Notes: generated by a model from the sequence alone, not told the origin. A DNA stretch of 64,000 bases from JBBSAT01 sp046351235 (GCA_046351235.1 JAXLYV010000007.1:124001-188000), one strand, 5' to 3'; counted from the stretch's first letter, positions 27,239-36,185 are shown. Numbers and translations are program-made.

Positions 27239-28390
27239 ATGTCGCACGTCGCTCGCGCTCTCACCGCCGGATTCTCGATCGCATGCCTGCTCGCCGTGGG
27301 CGGCTGTGGAAGTACCCCCGGGGTCGACGAGCGCGACTCGGGCGGCCAGCCGGGTGTCGACGCGGCCGGTGAAGACGCGGGAGGCCTGCCGGGGCAGGAC
27401 GCGGGCACGACCGGCATGGACGCGGCGACGCCGCCGACCGACACCGGGCCGCGTCCCGACACCGGCCCGTGGCAGGCGAGCTGCCGCACGCTGACGTTCC
27501 CGACGATCACGGTCCCGCCGGGCCGCGAGAACACGGAGTGCGTGATCGTCGATCTCGGCAACGACCAGCCGATGCACATCGGGCAGATCCACAACCACCT
27601 CGGGGAGGGCTCCCACCACTTCATCGTCTACCGCGCGAGCGCGAGCGCGACGCTGCAGGAGACGCCGAGCGACTGCGCGCCGTTCGTGGACACGCTCTCG
27701 TCCGACAGCGGCTCGCCGCTGATGATCACGCAGCGCCAGGACGAGACGCTGCAGCTGCCGCCGGGCGTCGGCTACACGGTGCCGGCGCACCAGCTCATCC
27801 GGCTCGAGCTGCACTACATCAACGTGACGGGCGCGCCGCTCGACGTGGCGCCGACCTCGGAGCTCTGCCCGCTGGCGGACGCCGACTTCACCGACGAGGC
27901 CGACTTCCTCTTCGTCGGCGATCCGGACATCAACATCGCACCCCACGCGCGCGAGACGCTCGGCCCGGTCTTCTATCGCCTCGACAATCGCTTCGCGCAC
28001 GCGAACTTCTTCGCCATCACGGGCCACACGCACCAGTGGGGCAGGAACGTGGTCGTGAGCACGGCGCCGAGCGCGACGGGCGCGACCACGCCGGTGTACG
28101 ACGTGTCCGGCTGGAGCTGGCAGGAGCCCGAGACGGTGTTCGCCGATCCGCCCTTCACGATCCCGGCGCACGGCGGCTTCAGCTTCACGTGCGAGTGGAT
28201 GAACGGGAGCGACCAACAGGTCGGCTTCGGCGAGTCGGCGAACGACGAGATGTGCTTCTTCTGGGCCTATTACTACCCGGCCGTGCCGAACGCCCCGCAC
28301 GTCTGTATCCACACGGATCAGGTCGCGGGCGGTTTCGACCTGTGCTGCCCCGGTAACCCGATCTGCAACCAGATCGTCGGCGCGCTCTAG
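27239..28390 (+). CDS. Copper type II ascorbate-dependent (PHM-like) monooxygenase lipoprotein, 383 aa
   Basis: Lipoprotein with lipobox LAVGGC (Cys23) and a Gly/Asp/Pro/Thr-rich linker to about 78. The catalytic region carries all six copper ligands of peptidylglycine alpha-hydroxylating monooxygenase (PHM). They are His126 and His127 (GSHHFIVYR) and His192 (ELHYINVTG) for CuH; His263 and His265 (TGHTHQWG) and Met338 (NDEMCFFW) for CuM. The spacings (65, 71 and 73 residues) nearly equal those of rat PHM (64, 70, 70). Cys pairs match a disulphide-rich double jelly-roll. Surface hydroxylation of an unknown substrate is inferred. GGAGG precedes the ATG. No amidating lyase or copper chaperone is adjacent. 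Confidence 0.85.
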   Translation: MSHVARALTAGFSIACLLAVGGCGSTPGVDERDSGGQPGVDAAGEDAGGLPGQDAGTTGMDAATPPTDTGPRPDTGPWQASCRTLTFPTITVPPGRENTECVIVDLGNDQPMHIGQIHNHLGEGSHHFIVYRASASATLQETPSDCAPFVDTLSSDSGSPLMITQRQDETLQLPPGVGYTVPAHQLIRLELHYINVTGAPLDVAPTSELCPLADADFTDEADFLFVGDPDINIAPHARETLGPVFYRLDNRFAHANFFAITGHTHQWGRNVVVSTAPSATGATTPVYDVSGWSWQEPETVFADPPFTIPAHGGFSFTCEWMNGSDQQVGFGESANDEMCFFWAYYYPAVPNAPHVCIHTDQVAGGFDLCCPGNPICNQIVGAL

Positions 28391-28404
28391 TCTCCTCGGG
28401 CGCG

Positions 28405-28456
28405 GTCGTCTTCTCCGGGTGTCGTCTTCTCCGGGGGGGCGTCGTCTCCTCGGGGG
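28405..28456. repeat. Degenerate tandem repeat, about 16-20 bp x 3
   Basis: Three units beginning GTCGTC(T)TCTCC-GGGG at 28405, 28421 and 28441 fill most of the gap between the convergent copper monooxygenase and flavin reductase genes. Possibly slippage products; no clear hairpin. Confidence 0.5.
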
Positions 28457-28482
28457 CCGAGGGCGGCCCCACGCTCGCTCGA

Positions 28483-29199
28483 TCAGTCGTAGCGCTCGGA
28501 GTGCACGCGGCGCCGGTCCACGCCGAGCTCCTCCTTCAGCACGCGGCGCACCTCGGTGATCATCTTCGTCAGGCCGCACACGTAGACGTGCGTCGTGTCG
28601 GGCATCGCGCCGAGGAGCTCGCGGAGGTGGGTCTGCACGTAGCCTCGGCGACCGCCCCAGCGCTCGTCGGCGCGTGAGAGCGTGGCCTCGAAGCGGAAGG
28701 TCGCATCGCGCGCCGCGCGCGCGCGCCACTCGTCCTCGAACATCACGTCGAGCGGAGTACGACAGCCGAAGAGCAAGGTCGCGGGCGCACGTCCCTCGGG
28801 CATCGCGCCGAGCATCGCGCGCAGCGGCGCGACGCCCGAGCCCGTGCCGACGAAGAGCGCGGGCAGCTCCGCCTGCTCGTCCTCGCGTACGAAGAGGCCA
28901 CTCGGCCCGAGCGACTCGACGAGCGTGCCGGGCGCCATCGCGTGCAGCGCCTCCGAGCCCGGGCCCCCATCCACGCGCGTGACGAGCAGCTCGAGGCGCC
29001 CACCGCCCGCCACGGGCGCGCTCGCGATCGAGTAATCGCGGTCGATCCCGCCCGGCAGAAACAGCTTCACCCACTGGCCGGCGAGGAAGTCGTAGGGCGC
29101 GCCGTCGACCGTCTCGAAGACGATCCGACGCACCCCGGGCGCCGCGAGCGTGGCCTCCACCACGCGGAGCGCGCGCCGGAGCGCCGGAATGCGTCGCAC
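28483..29199 (-). CDS. Ferredoxin-NADP reductase-type FAD oxidoreductase, 238 aa
   Basis: FNR-fold flavoprotein: an FAD-binding barrel (about 1-105) with RDYSIASAP, the family RxYSxxS signature. An NAD(P)-binding domain follows, with VGTGSGVAPLRAML, FGCRTPLDVMFEDEW and YVCGLTKMITEV. It ends SERYD, as in short two-domain reductases. There is no iron-sulphur domain, so electrons would go to a separate ferredoxin or other acceptor. GTG start at 29199, 15 bp after the stop of the beta-propeller lipoprotein gene, so it is probably the last gene of a three-gene leftward operon. Physiological partner unknown. Confidence 0.85.
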   Translation of the reverse strand: MRRIPALRRALRVVEATLAAPGVRRIVFETVDGAPYDFLAGQWVKLFLPGGIDRDYSIASAPVAGGGRLELLVTRVDGGPGSEALHAMAPGTLVESLGPSGLFVREDEQAELPALFVGTGSGVAPLRAMLGAMPEGRAPATLLFGCRTPLDVMFEDEWRARAARDATFRFEATLSRADERWGGRRGYVQTHLRELLGAMPDTTHVYVCGLTKMITEVRRVLKEELGVDRRRVHSERYD

Positions 29200-29214
29200 G
29201 TGCAGCGCCCTCGC

Positions 29215-31374
29215 TCAGCGCCGGATGACGTGCGTCACGCGCTGCCGCCCGCGCGCTTGCGTGGCCGGGAATTCGAAGCGCCGCACGATCGGCTCGATGC
29301 ACGCCTGCAGCTCGTCGGGCGAGACCGAGACCATCGCGAGCTGCCCGCTCGGCTCGACCACGAGCACCACCCGCGCCTGGCCGTGCACGCGGCCCGGCGT
29401 CACGAGGCAGTCGCGCAGCTCGCTCCGCGCCGGATCGAGGATCTGCCCGACGAGCGTCGTCGTGAGCTCGCGCGGTCGCGGGTCGTCCGCTTCGGTGAAC
29501 GTCATCGCTCCGCCGCCCGAGCCCGCGTCGTCGGGCGTCTCGCTCGGCGTCGAGGCGCCCGCGTCCATCGCCGTCAGCGCCTGCTGCGCGGCGACCCGGA
29601 CCTCTTGCATCGTCATCGGGTCGGCCGCGAGCTGCCCCAGCAGGTCGCGCGAGGTCGGCCCGGCGAGCGCGGCGTACGCCACCACCGCGCGCGTGAGCCC
29701 CGGGGCGAGGCCCGAGTCGCTCGGCTCGGCATGGTAGAGGCGCACGAAGTCCTCGATCGGGGAGAGCACGCTCGCATCGCCCAGCCCGGCGAGCGCGTCG
29801 AAGACCGCCGGAAGGTCCTCGGCGCGGGTCTCCGGGTCACGCATCTGCGCGACGAGGAGGGGCGCGGCGCGCTGCTCGTGCATCGCCAGCGCCGCCTGGG
29901 CCAGTGGGCCGACGGCGGGCGCCGTGGTCCCCGCGAGGAAGGCCTGGTGACGGCCGAGCGCCTGCACGATCGCATCGGCGCCCGACGTGCGCGTCGCGAG
30001 CGCGCCACACGCCGAGGTGCGCACCGACGCGGGCACGTTGCGGTCGTCGCAGAGCGCGACGAGGTTGGTCGTGACCTCGGGATCCTCGAGGCCGGCCATC
30101 ATCCGCACCGCGAACTCGCGCGCCGGGACCAGGCGCGCGTCGGTGCTCTGCGAGACGGCGAGCAGCTGGTCGCGCAGGGGCAGCGCATCGCCCTCGGGCG
30201 CGCCGCTCGGCGCGAACGTGCCCGGATCGATCGCGGCGAACGTCGCCGGCTCGCCGATGTCGGCGCTCCAGATCGTGCGCCCGTCGGTGCGCGACAGGAG
30301 CGAGACCTGTCCCTGGTCGTCCACGACGAAGATGCCGGCCTCGCGCACGCTCACGCCGACCACGTCGTGCGCCATCTCGCGCGCCCACGCGGCGCGACCT
30401 CCGAGGTCGCCGAGACCGAACACGAGCCGATAGAACGAGAGCACGACGAGGTCGTCGACGAGCGCGACGCGGTTTCCTTCCGCGCGGGGCGCGAACGCGA
30501 GGCGCACGCGGTGCGTGGCGCTGCCGGGCGAGGGCGGCGGCGTGTAGGCGTCGCGCATCAGCGGCGGGCTGCCGGGCCGCGGGACGTCGGCGATCTCGAG
30601 CCAGGGCACGTCGCTGCTCGAGTCGAGCTCGGGGCTCAAGAGGCCGAGGCCGCGCTGGCCGACGAAGATGTGCTGCCCTTCGACGAACGCGTGCCCCAGC
30701 ACGCCGCGCGTCACGCGCACGCGCGCGATCTCGCCGCCGTCCTCTTCGACGACCGAGAGGTTCTGGCTGCCCCAGGGCACGAAGATCATGTCGCCGCGCA
30801 CGGCCGGCACGCCGACCGCTTGATCCACCGAGGCGCGGAAGCTGGGCGAGCCGTGCGAGAGGCCGACGAGCACCGAGCGCGCGCCGACGGCGCCGCCCGT
30901 GGAGAGCGCCACGGCGCCCGAGTCGCGATCGCCGTCGGCGCCGATGAGGCCCATCTCCTCGTCGGGGATGCGCGCCGTCTCGCGACCACCGTCGAGCGCG
31001 CGCACCACGACGCCGCCCGGCTCCTGCGTGACGACGTAGTGGCCGGCGACGTAGGGGATGGTCTCGAGGTGCGCCTCGATCTCCCAGAGCGTCTCGCCGC
31101 GCGCGAGATCGTAGGCGAGCAAGCGGTCCGGATCGCTCGCGGCGAGCAGCACGATCGAGCGGTCGTGCTCGGGGGGCACCGCGCCCAGACGCGCGACCAC
31201 GGCCTCGACGTGATCGACGCGGTCGTCGGGGAAGCGCTGCGAGAAGACCTGCGTGCCGAGCACCCCGCCGCCGCCGCAGGCGGTGACGAGCGTGGCCACG
31301 AGGAGCGCACGCGCCGCGGAGCGAGCGGGGCGGGCGGCGCGAATCGACGAGAGAGGGGCCTGGAGGAGCGTCAT
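29215..31374 (-). CDS. Beta-propeller lipoprotein with HEAT-like region and TonB-C-like tail, 719 aa
   Basis: Signal and lipobox LVATLVTAC near residue 33. Residues about 60-400 contain repeated 'LLAYDLARGETLWEIE', 'GQVSLLSRTDGRTIWSAD' units typical of PQQ-like eight-bladed propellers. About 430-600 is helical with HEAT-like repeats. The last 90 residues (ARVVLVVEPSGQLAMVSVS, then ACIEPIVRRFEFPATQARG) resemble the TonB C-terminal/AgmX-type domain. The ATG at 31374 is chosen over GTG 31389 because AGGAG lies 7 nt upstream. It overlaps nothing but is only 11 bp from the HEAT gene. Likely an envelope assembly or scaffold lipoprotein; role unproven. Confidence 0.72.
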   Translation of the reverse strand: MTLLQAPLSSIRAARPARSAARALLVATLVTACGGGGVLGTQVFSQRFPDDRVDHVEAVVARLGAVPPEHDRSIVLLAASDPDRLLAYDLARGETLWEIEAHLETIPYVAGHYVVTQEPGGVVVRALDGGRETARIPDEEMGLIGADGDRDSGAVALSTGGAVGARSVLVGLSHGSPSFRASVDQAVGVPAVRGDMIFVPWGSQNLSVVEEDGGEIARVRVTRGVLGHAFVEGQHIFVGQRGLGLLSPELDSSSDVPWLEIADVPRPGSPPLMRDAYTPPPSPGSATHRVRLAFAPRAEGNRVALVDDLVVLSFYRLVFGLGDLGGRAAWAREMAHDVVGVSVREAGIFVVDDQGQVSLLSRTDGRTIWSADIGEPATFAAIDPGTFAPSGAPEGDALPLRDQLLAVSQSTDARLVPAREFAVRMMAGLEDPEVTTNLVALCDDRNVPASVRTSACGALATRTSGADAIVQALGRHQAFLAGTTAPAVGPLAQAALAMHEQRAAPLLVAQMRDPETRAEDLPAVFDALAGLGDASVLSPIEDFVRLYHAEPSDSGLAPGLTRAVVAYAALAGPTSRDLLGQLAADPMTMQEVRVAAQQALTAMDAGASTPSETPDDAGSGGGAMTFTEADDPRPRELTTTLVGQILDPARSELRDCLVTPGRVHGQARVVLVVEPSGQLAMVSVSPDELQACIEPIVRRFEFPATQARGRQRVTHVIRR

Positions 31375-31385
31375 ACCTCTTCTCC

Positions 31386-32153
31386 TCACTGCCCGATGCG
31401 GGCCGCGGCGGCCTCGGCTGCGCGGGTCACGGGGTCGGTCCCGGGGTGTTGCTGCACGTACTGTTCGAGCAGCCCGCGCGCGTCGGCGCTCGCGAGCTCG
31501 CCGAGCGCGGCCACGATGGCGAGGCGGCTGCGCTGCGGGATGGTGTCGCGCCCGAGCATGTCGGCCAGCATCGGCCCCATCTGCGAGAACGGCACGTGGC
31601 CGACCAGGTCGAGCACGCGCGTGACGTCCTCGGGGCGCGCCAGGCGCGCGATGGTCTGGCCCGCCTCCGGCACGCCGCGATCGAACGCGAGGAAGAGCTG
31701 ATCCATCGCGCCGACGCCGCGCACGTCCGCGAGCGCCGTGGCGGCGGCCGCGCGCACTTCCGGCGCGGAGTCCGAGAGCGCCGAGGCGAGCGCGCGATCG
31801 GCGCCCGGCGGATGGCAGGCCCCGAGACCCTGCGCCGCGCGCAGCCGCACGGAGGCGCGGCGGTGTGAGAGGAGCTCGACGAGGAGCGGGCCGGCGCCCG
31901 CGTTGCCGAGCAGCGTGAGCGTATCGATCGCCGACTCGAGCAGCTCGGGCGGCAGGCCCTGCCGCACGCGCGCGACGATGATCGGCACGGCGCGCGCCTC
32001 GCCCGTGAGGCCGACGGTCTCGAGCCCTTCCTGGATGCGCGCGGCATCCTGCGACTCGATCGCCGCCTGCGCGTCGGCGAACGACATCTGGGCGGTTGCA
32101 GGGGACGCGACGGCGAGCGCCATCAGCCCCAAGAACGCGGACAACATCCTCAT
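31386..32153 (-). CDS. Secreted HEAT-repeat protein, 255 aa
   Basis: Signal peptide 1-21 (FLGLMALAVASPATAQ) then about six HEAT/PBS-lyase-like helical repeats from residue 40 on, for example ESAIDTLTLLGNAGAGPLLV and LAIVAALGELASADARGLLEQ. Such solenoids are protein-protein docking modules; no catalytic residues are seen. ATG at 32153 follows an AGGTGGGG ribosome-binding site. It is the first gene of the operon with the propeller lipoprotein and the flavin reductase, and the propeller protein also has a HEAT-like part, so the two products may interact. Confidence 0.72.
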   Translation of the reverse strand: MRMLSAFLGLMALAVASPATAQMSFADAQAAIESQDAARIQEGLETVGLTGEARAVPIIVARVRQGLPPELLESAIDTLTLLGNAGAGPLLVELLSHRRASVRLRAAQGLGACHPPGADRALASALSDSAPEVRAAAATALADVRGVGAMDQLFLAFDRGVPEAGQTIARLARPEDVTRVLDLVGHVPFSQMGPMLADMLGRDTIPQRSRLAIVAALGELASADARGLLEQYVQQHPGTDPVTRAAEAAAARIGQ

Positions 32154-32327
32154 ATCGACCCCACCTGGCTCCGAGCGTGGTGGAGTATCGCTTCTCCGGC
32201 CCGGCGCCAAGGCCCGAGCCCGGATTTCGAGCCGCACGGACGATGCGAACCGCCCCTCACCGCCTCGCGTTTCTCTCGATGCACCGCTCTGACGGTCCCC
32301 GTTCGCCCGATGCCCGCGCGAGCGGCT

Positions 32328-32353
32328 CCCTCTCCCACGAACGTGGGAGAGGG
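32328..32353. repeat. REP-like palindrome with 12-bp arms
   Basis: CCCTCTCCCACG and its exact reverse complement are separated by AA. The translated form 'SPTFVGEG' is familiar from dispersed palindromic elements in many proteobacterial genomes. A partial further copy of GGGGAGAGGG follows at once. Confidence 0.65.
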
Positions 32354-32615
32354 TCGGGGAGAGGGACTGCGAGAGGACCCGAAGAAGAGCGCCCCTGCGA
32401 CAGGCCCGCCGCGCCGCCTCTCTCTCTCTCGAGTGATCGAGCTCCGCCCAACCTTCGCCTGTCGCGATCGCGGCGGGCACGGGGGGCGCTCCTCGCTACC
32501 GCATCGCGCGCGAACGGCGGCGCGCACGCGGGCGCTCGTCGACCCCCCATGCCCGCCGCTTCGGTGGTGGTGCCGGGACAGGTTGGAAACAGGCGGCGCC
32601 TTCGGCACCTCCACA

Positions 32616-32640
32616 GACGAAGCCGCTGCGCAGCTTCGTC
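32616..32640. repeat. Palindrome GACGAAGC / GCTTCGTC
   Basis: An 8-bp inverted repeat with an inner GCTGCGCAGC palindrome, as in REP-type extragenic elements. It is about 50 bp past the stop of the type IIG-like gene and could end its transcript. Confidence 0.45.
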
Positions 32641-32692
32641 GAGAGGCGAGGGAGGACCCTCGCGCTCCCCGGGCTCCGTCCCGGCCGCGCGC

Positions 32693-35600
32693 TCAGCCGC
32701 CGAGCAGCTCGCCCACGAGGGTCTCGATCTCGCGGCCGATGTCACTCTCGGCCAGGGCCTCGCGGATCTTGCGGCGTGCGGCGGCGAAGTGCTTTCGCTC
32801 GTCGATCTCCACCGAGGCCGCGAGCACCTCCGCCGCCGCGCCGAGCTCGGCGAGCCGCGCATGCGACGCGATGCGCGCGTCGTAGAGCGGGATGGGGAGC
32901 TGCCAGACGTACTTGTCGATGTCGCGCTCGTCCTTTCCGAACGACATCAGCGGGCGGACGCGTTGCGTCGTCACCGCCGCGTTGAGGACGGCGCACAGGT
33001 ACTGTGCTTCCGCGGTCGAGGAGGCCGCAGCCCAGTAGAGCTTGTGATCGATGACGGCGCGGTGGTCGGTCAGTCGCGCTGCCGACAGATGCATGCCGGA
33101 CTTCGCGTACACGACCCGCTGCTCCTGAATGGGGAACTGGTTCAGGAGCTTCTTGCGGAAATCGAACTGCTCGATGAGCGTGAGCCGATCGCTACTCCGG
33201 TTCGCCTGCCAGGTGTCCTCCGCGTCGCGGAACCAGCGCGAGAGACCACGATACGCGTCGAGCCTCCCGCTCGCGCCGTCGATCAGCTGGCGGTTCTCGC
33301 GCGGGATGACGGCCTCGAGAGGAGTCAGCGGCCGGAAGGGAAGGATCGTCTCGCCGAGGTGCACGCGGTACAGGAACTCGAGCTCGACGCTGCCCTCGAG
33401 CGCGGGCAGGTCCTTCCAGGGCATCTTCTCGTTGGCGCTCCGCAGCGACCGGACCGGCACGGTTCCCGCGGCCGCGCCGAGAGGGCCGACCTCGCGGCGC
33501 TCCACCATCACGAGCATGCGAGGTACGAGCGAGGCGCCCTGGGAGAACCGAGCGGCGTACGGCGAGCGCGCGTCCCCGTCGACGGTCCGCACCGAGGTGC
33601 CTCGTGTGATCCGCTTCTGCACCTCGATCCACATCGCGTCGCGCCGCGGCAGTTTGCCCGACCACACCTCGCCGGACTTCGGGAGCGCAGCCGTGGCATC
33701 GGATGCTGTGCAGCGCGCGCCGAACACGACGCAGGCCGTGATGGGAAAGAAATGCGGGCGCAGCTTGCGCAGGTCCCAGGCCTGGGAGAACGCGACGCGT
33801 ACCTCCGCGCCGCTGCGCAAGTAGCTACCCGTGCGGAAGCCCTTGTACTGCTGGCGGTCCAGGGCCGCGCTCTGCATCACGAAGCCGAAGCGACCTCCCG
33901 GCTGGAGGTAGAGCTCGATCGCGCGCGCGACGAACAGGCCCGCGAGATCTTGGTGCGTCGCGACCGTGTCGCCCTGCCAGAGCCCGCGCTCCGCGCTCAG
34001 CTCCTTGAAGTCGGCCTGCATCGCCGCCGGCATGTAGCGGTAGGCGAGCCATGGCGGATTGCCCACCAGCACATCCACGCGGTTGCCGTTCCGCGCGAGC
34101 CACTCCGGCCGCGCGAGGTTCCGGATGTAGTAGCTCCAGATGTGGTCGCGCCCTTCGCGCTCCAGGCGACACATCGTCTGGAAGGTGGCCGCGAGCATCG
34201 CTTCTTGCGCGGGTGCGAGCGCGAGGTGCTTCACCACGCTGGTCGGCATCGCTGGAGGCCGGCCGCCGGGCTTCTGGGCCCGCGCTCGCTCCGAGAACTC
34301 GGAGAGCAGCTGGTCGAAGCGGACGATGTCGTCGAGGAGCGCCGTCGGGAACTCGAAGCGCGCCACGTCCAGCTCGCGCTTGTCGTCTGCCTCCACGACG
34401 AACGAGCTGGCGGTGAAGAGGCTCGGGGTCTTCTGGCGCCATTGGAGCGAGTCGCCGAGGAAGACCGGGATGCGAATCACGTCGCGATCCGGGCTCGTCA
34501 GGCGAGCGCGCCCGATCGCGAGCAAGTACGTGACTCGGGCGAGGGTGACCGCGACCGGATGCAGGTCCATCCCGAAGACGTGCCGGGTCACCCCGTCGAC
34601 GAGCTGGCCGGTGGGCGTGCCCGCCGGCGCTGCCGCGAAGTAGCGGCGCACTGCGTGGAACAGGAATGTGCCCGAGCCGCACGAGGGGTCGAGCACCCGC
34701 TGCTCCATCGGCCGATCGACCGTCGCCTCGACGACCTTCTCCGCGAGCCAGTCCGGCGTGTAGTACTCGCCGAGCTTCTTGCGCGTCTCGGGGCCGATGA
34801 CCGACTCGTAGAGCACCTTCAGCACATCGTGCTCGACGGCGCTCCAATCGAACCGGCTGATGCGGTGGGAGAGCGCCCGGACGAACGCCTCGCCTTCCGG
34901 AACCTCCACGAGCCAGTCGAAGAAGTCCTCTTCGACTACGCCGAAGATGCCGGCCTCCTCGAAGCGAGCGCCTGAGACGAGGGACTTCGCGGCGAGCACC
35001 GTCGTGTCGATCCCGAGCATCGCGTGCGCGATGATCTCGGCGGTCGAGACGAGGAGCGTGTGCTCGATGAACAGCTCGTCATCGTCGTCGAAGTGCGTAC
35101 CGAGCGCTTGGGTGAGCAGGCGCGCCCAGAGCTTGCGCTTGGTGACGACGGTGGGCAGCGCACGATGCGCTTCGTACAGCCCGGCGATCGTCGCGCGGTC
35201 GAGCCGGTGTGCGCTCGACCCGGCGCCGAGGCGGAGCGCGATCTCGGAGGGCGTCGGCTCGATGTCGCGCGCGGTCGCGAGCACGCCTTCGAGCCAGATG
35301 CCCAGACGATCGACGTCGGCCGCGGCCGAGCCGATGGTGATGTCGGCGACCTCGACCAAGCGTCCGAGCAGCAGGTGATAGCAGCGCCACTCGGCGCCGT
35401 CCGTGATCACGCCTACGTAGCGCCTGCCGCTCGCGCGCTGTCGGCTCTCCACGTAGCCCTGGAGCTGGCCGACCGCGTCTTCGCGTACCCGCCCGGGCCG
35501 CAGGTCGCGCTTGACCTCGATCACGGTCCCGCCGATCTCGACGTCGATGCGCTTGCCTTCCCCCGCGTGGACTTCGAGGAGGACCTCCTCGGTCAACGAG

Positions 35601-35710
35601 AGCGCGGACCGGAGCAGAATCTGGCGAATGTCCGCCGTGAGCAGCGCCTCGGTACGAGGGGCGTCACGATCGGCGACTTTGGCAACTAGCTGAGCGAGGG
35701 TGGGTTCCAC
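32693..35710 (-). CDS. Type IIG-like restriction-modification enzyme (nuclease plus N6-adenine methyltransferase), 1005 aa
   Basis: Single-chain enzyme. The N-terminal domain has a PD-(D/E)xK-type site, RIDVEIGGTVIEVKRDL (Asp56, Glu65, Lys67), then QLQGYVE and GVITDGAEW, as in type I HsdR or IIG nuclease domains. The middle has an amino-methyltransferase core: motif I DPSCGSGTFLF near 340 and motif IV GNPPWLAYRY near 550. The C-terminal 350 residues would hold target recognition. Length and order match Eco57I-like enzymes that cut and methylate with one polypeptide, probably defending against phage. Start is GTG at 35710. No separate specificity or helicase gene is adjacent. Confidence 0.85.
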   Translation of the reverse strand: MEPTLAQLVAKVADRDAPRTEALLTADIRQILLRSALSLTEEVLLEVHAGEGKRIDVEIGGTVIEVKRDLRPGRVREDAVGQLQGYVESRQRASGRRYVGVITDGAEWRCYHLLLGRLVEVADITIGSAAADVDRLGIWLEGVLATARDIEPTPSEIALRLGAGSSAHRLDRATIAGLYEAHRALPTVVTKRKLWARLLTQALGTHFDDDDELFIEHTLLVSTAEIIAHAMLGIDTTVLAAKSLVSGARFEEAGIFGVVEEDFFDWLVEVPEGEAFVRALSHRISRFDWSAVEHDVLKVLYESVIGPETRKKLGEYYTPDWLAEKVVEATVDRPMEQRVLDPSCGSGTFLFHAVRRYFAAAPAGTPTGQLVDGVTRHVFGMDLHPVAVTLARVTYLLAIGRARLTSPDRDVIRIPVFLGDSLQWRQKTPSLFTASSFVVEADDKRELDVARFEFPTALLDDIVRFDQLLSEFSERARAQKPGGRPPAMPTSVVKHLALAPAQEAMLAATFQTMCRLEREGRDHIWSYYIRNLARPEWLARNGNRVDVLVGNPPWLAYRYMPAAMQADFKELSAERGLWQGDTVATHQDLAGLFVARAIELYLQPGGRFGFVMQSAALDRQQYKGFRTGSYLRSGAEVRVAFSQAWDLRKLRPHFFPITACVVFGARCTASDATAALPKSGEVWSGKLPRRDAMWIEVQKRITRGTSVRTVDGDARSPYAARFSQGASLVPRMLVMVERREVGPLGAAAGTVPVRSLRSANEKMPWKDLPALEGSVELEFLYRVHLGETILPFRPLTPLEAVIPRENRQLIDGASGRLDAYRGLSRWFRDAEDTWQANRSSDRLTLIEQFDFRKKLLNQFPIQEQRVVYAKSGMHLSAARLTDHRAVIDHKLYWAAASSTAEAQYLCAVLNAAVTTQRVRPLMSFGKDERDIDKYVWQLPIPLYDARIASHARLAELGAAAEVLAASVEIDERKHFAAARRKIREALAESDIGREIETLVGELLGG

Positions 35711-36185
35711 GGCGGTCGGAAACGCGCATCGGGGGCGCGCCTCGCGAGCGCATTAGCCCGCGCGTGTGGCTTGACGCAACCCTGCTCGCGCGGCGCTTCG
35801 CCGACCCGTGCTGGGAGTGGCGGTGCAGCCGCGCCAGCCTGGCCCGGATCGAGCGCGATCTGGCCACGGGCAGTCACGCGCCGTGGCCGATCCAGGCTCG
35901 ATCCGCCCTCGGTCGCTCGCGCGCCTCGCCCGCTTCGCGCGCGATCCAGCTGCGGTCGGCGGCGGACCCTGGCCAGATCGTGCTTCGCCAGGGCACGGTG
36001 CGTGAGCGACCGTGGCCAGGCGAGGCACGAGGTGGCCGAGGGCGGTCGCGTACCGTGACCAAGAGGAACTGCGCGCGGAGCCGTCCTCCTGGGCGCCGCG
36101 AGAGGTGCGTCGCCGCGCAGCGCGAGCTCCGGTGGCGCGCGGGGCGACGGCGCGCGTCAGCGTTGCAGACGATCCACACTCGGGC
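35711..36185. other. 475-bp noncoding, palindrome-rich region upstream of the type IIG-like gene
   Basis: No convincing reading frame on either strand. The DNA is rich in TGGCC/GGCCA words and inverted repeats; the best is 35845-35905. A further GCGACCG / CGGTCGC pair lies around 36005-36050. It should contain the promoter of the restriction-modification gene. Confidence 0.55.
35845..35905. repeat. 61-nt two-stem inverted repeat
   Basis: Outer stem of 10 bp (CGGATCGAGC, 35845-35854, with GCTCGATCCG, 35896-35905). Inner stem of 12 bp with one bulged T (GATCTGGCCACGG, 35857-35869, with CCGTGGCCGATC, 35881-35892) and an 11-nt loop. It could be a transcribed structured RNA, a terminator or a dispersed palindromic element. 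Confidence 0.6.

Larger units (their letters stand above)
32154..32692. other. 539-bp noncoding region with REP-like palindromes
   Basis: No believable reading frame is visible; all six frames give Arg/Pro/Ser-rich shadows. It holds the leader and promoter area of the HEAT gene at its left end, a 26-bp REP-like palindrome at 32328-32353 and a second palindrome at 32616-32640, just before the restriction-modification gene's 3' end. Confidence 0.6.
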
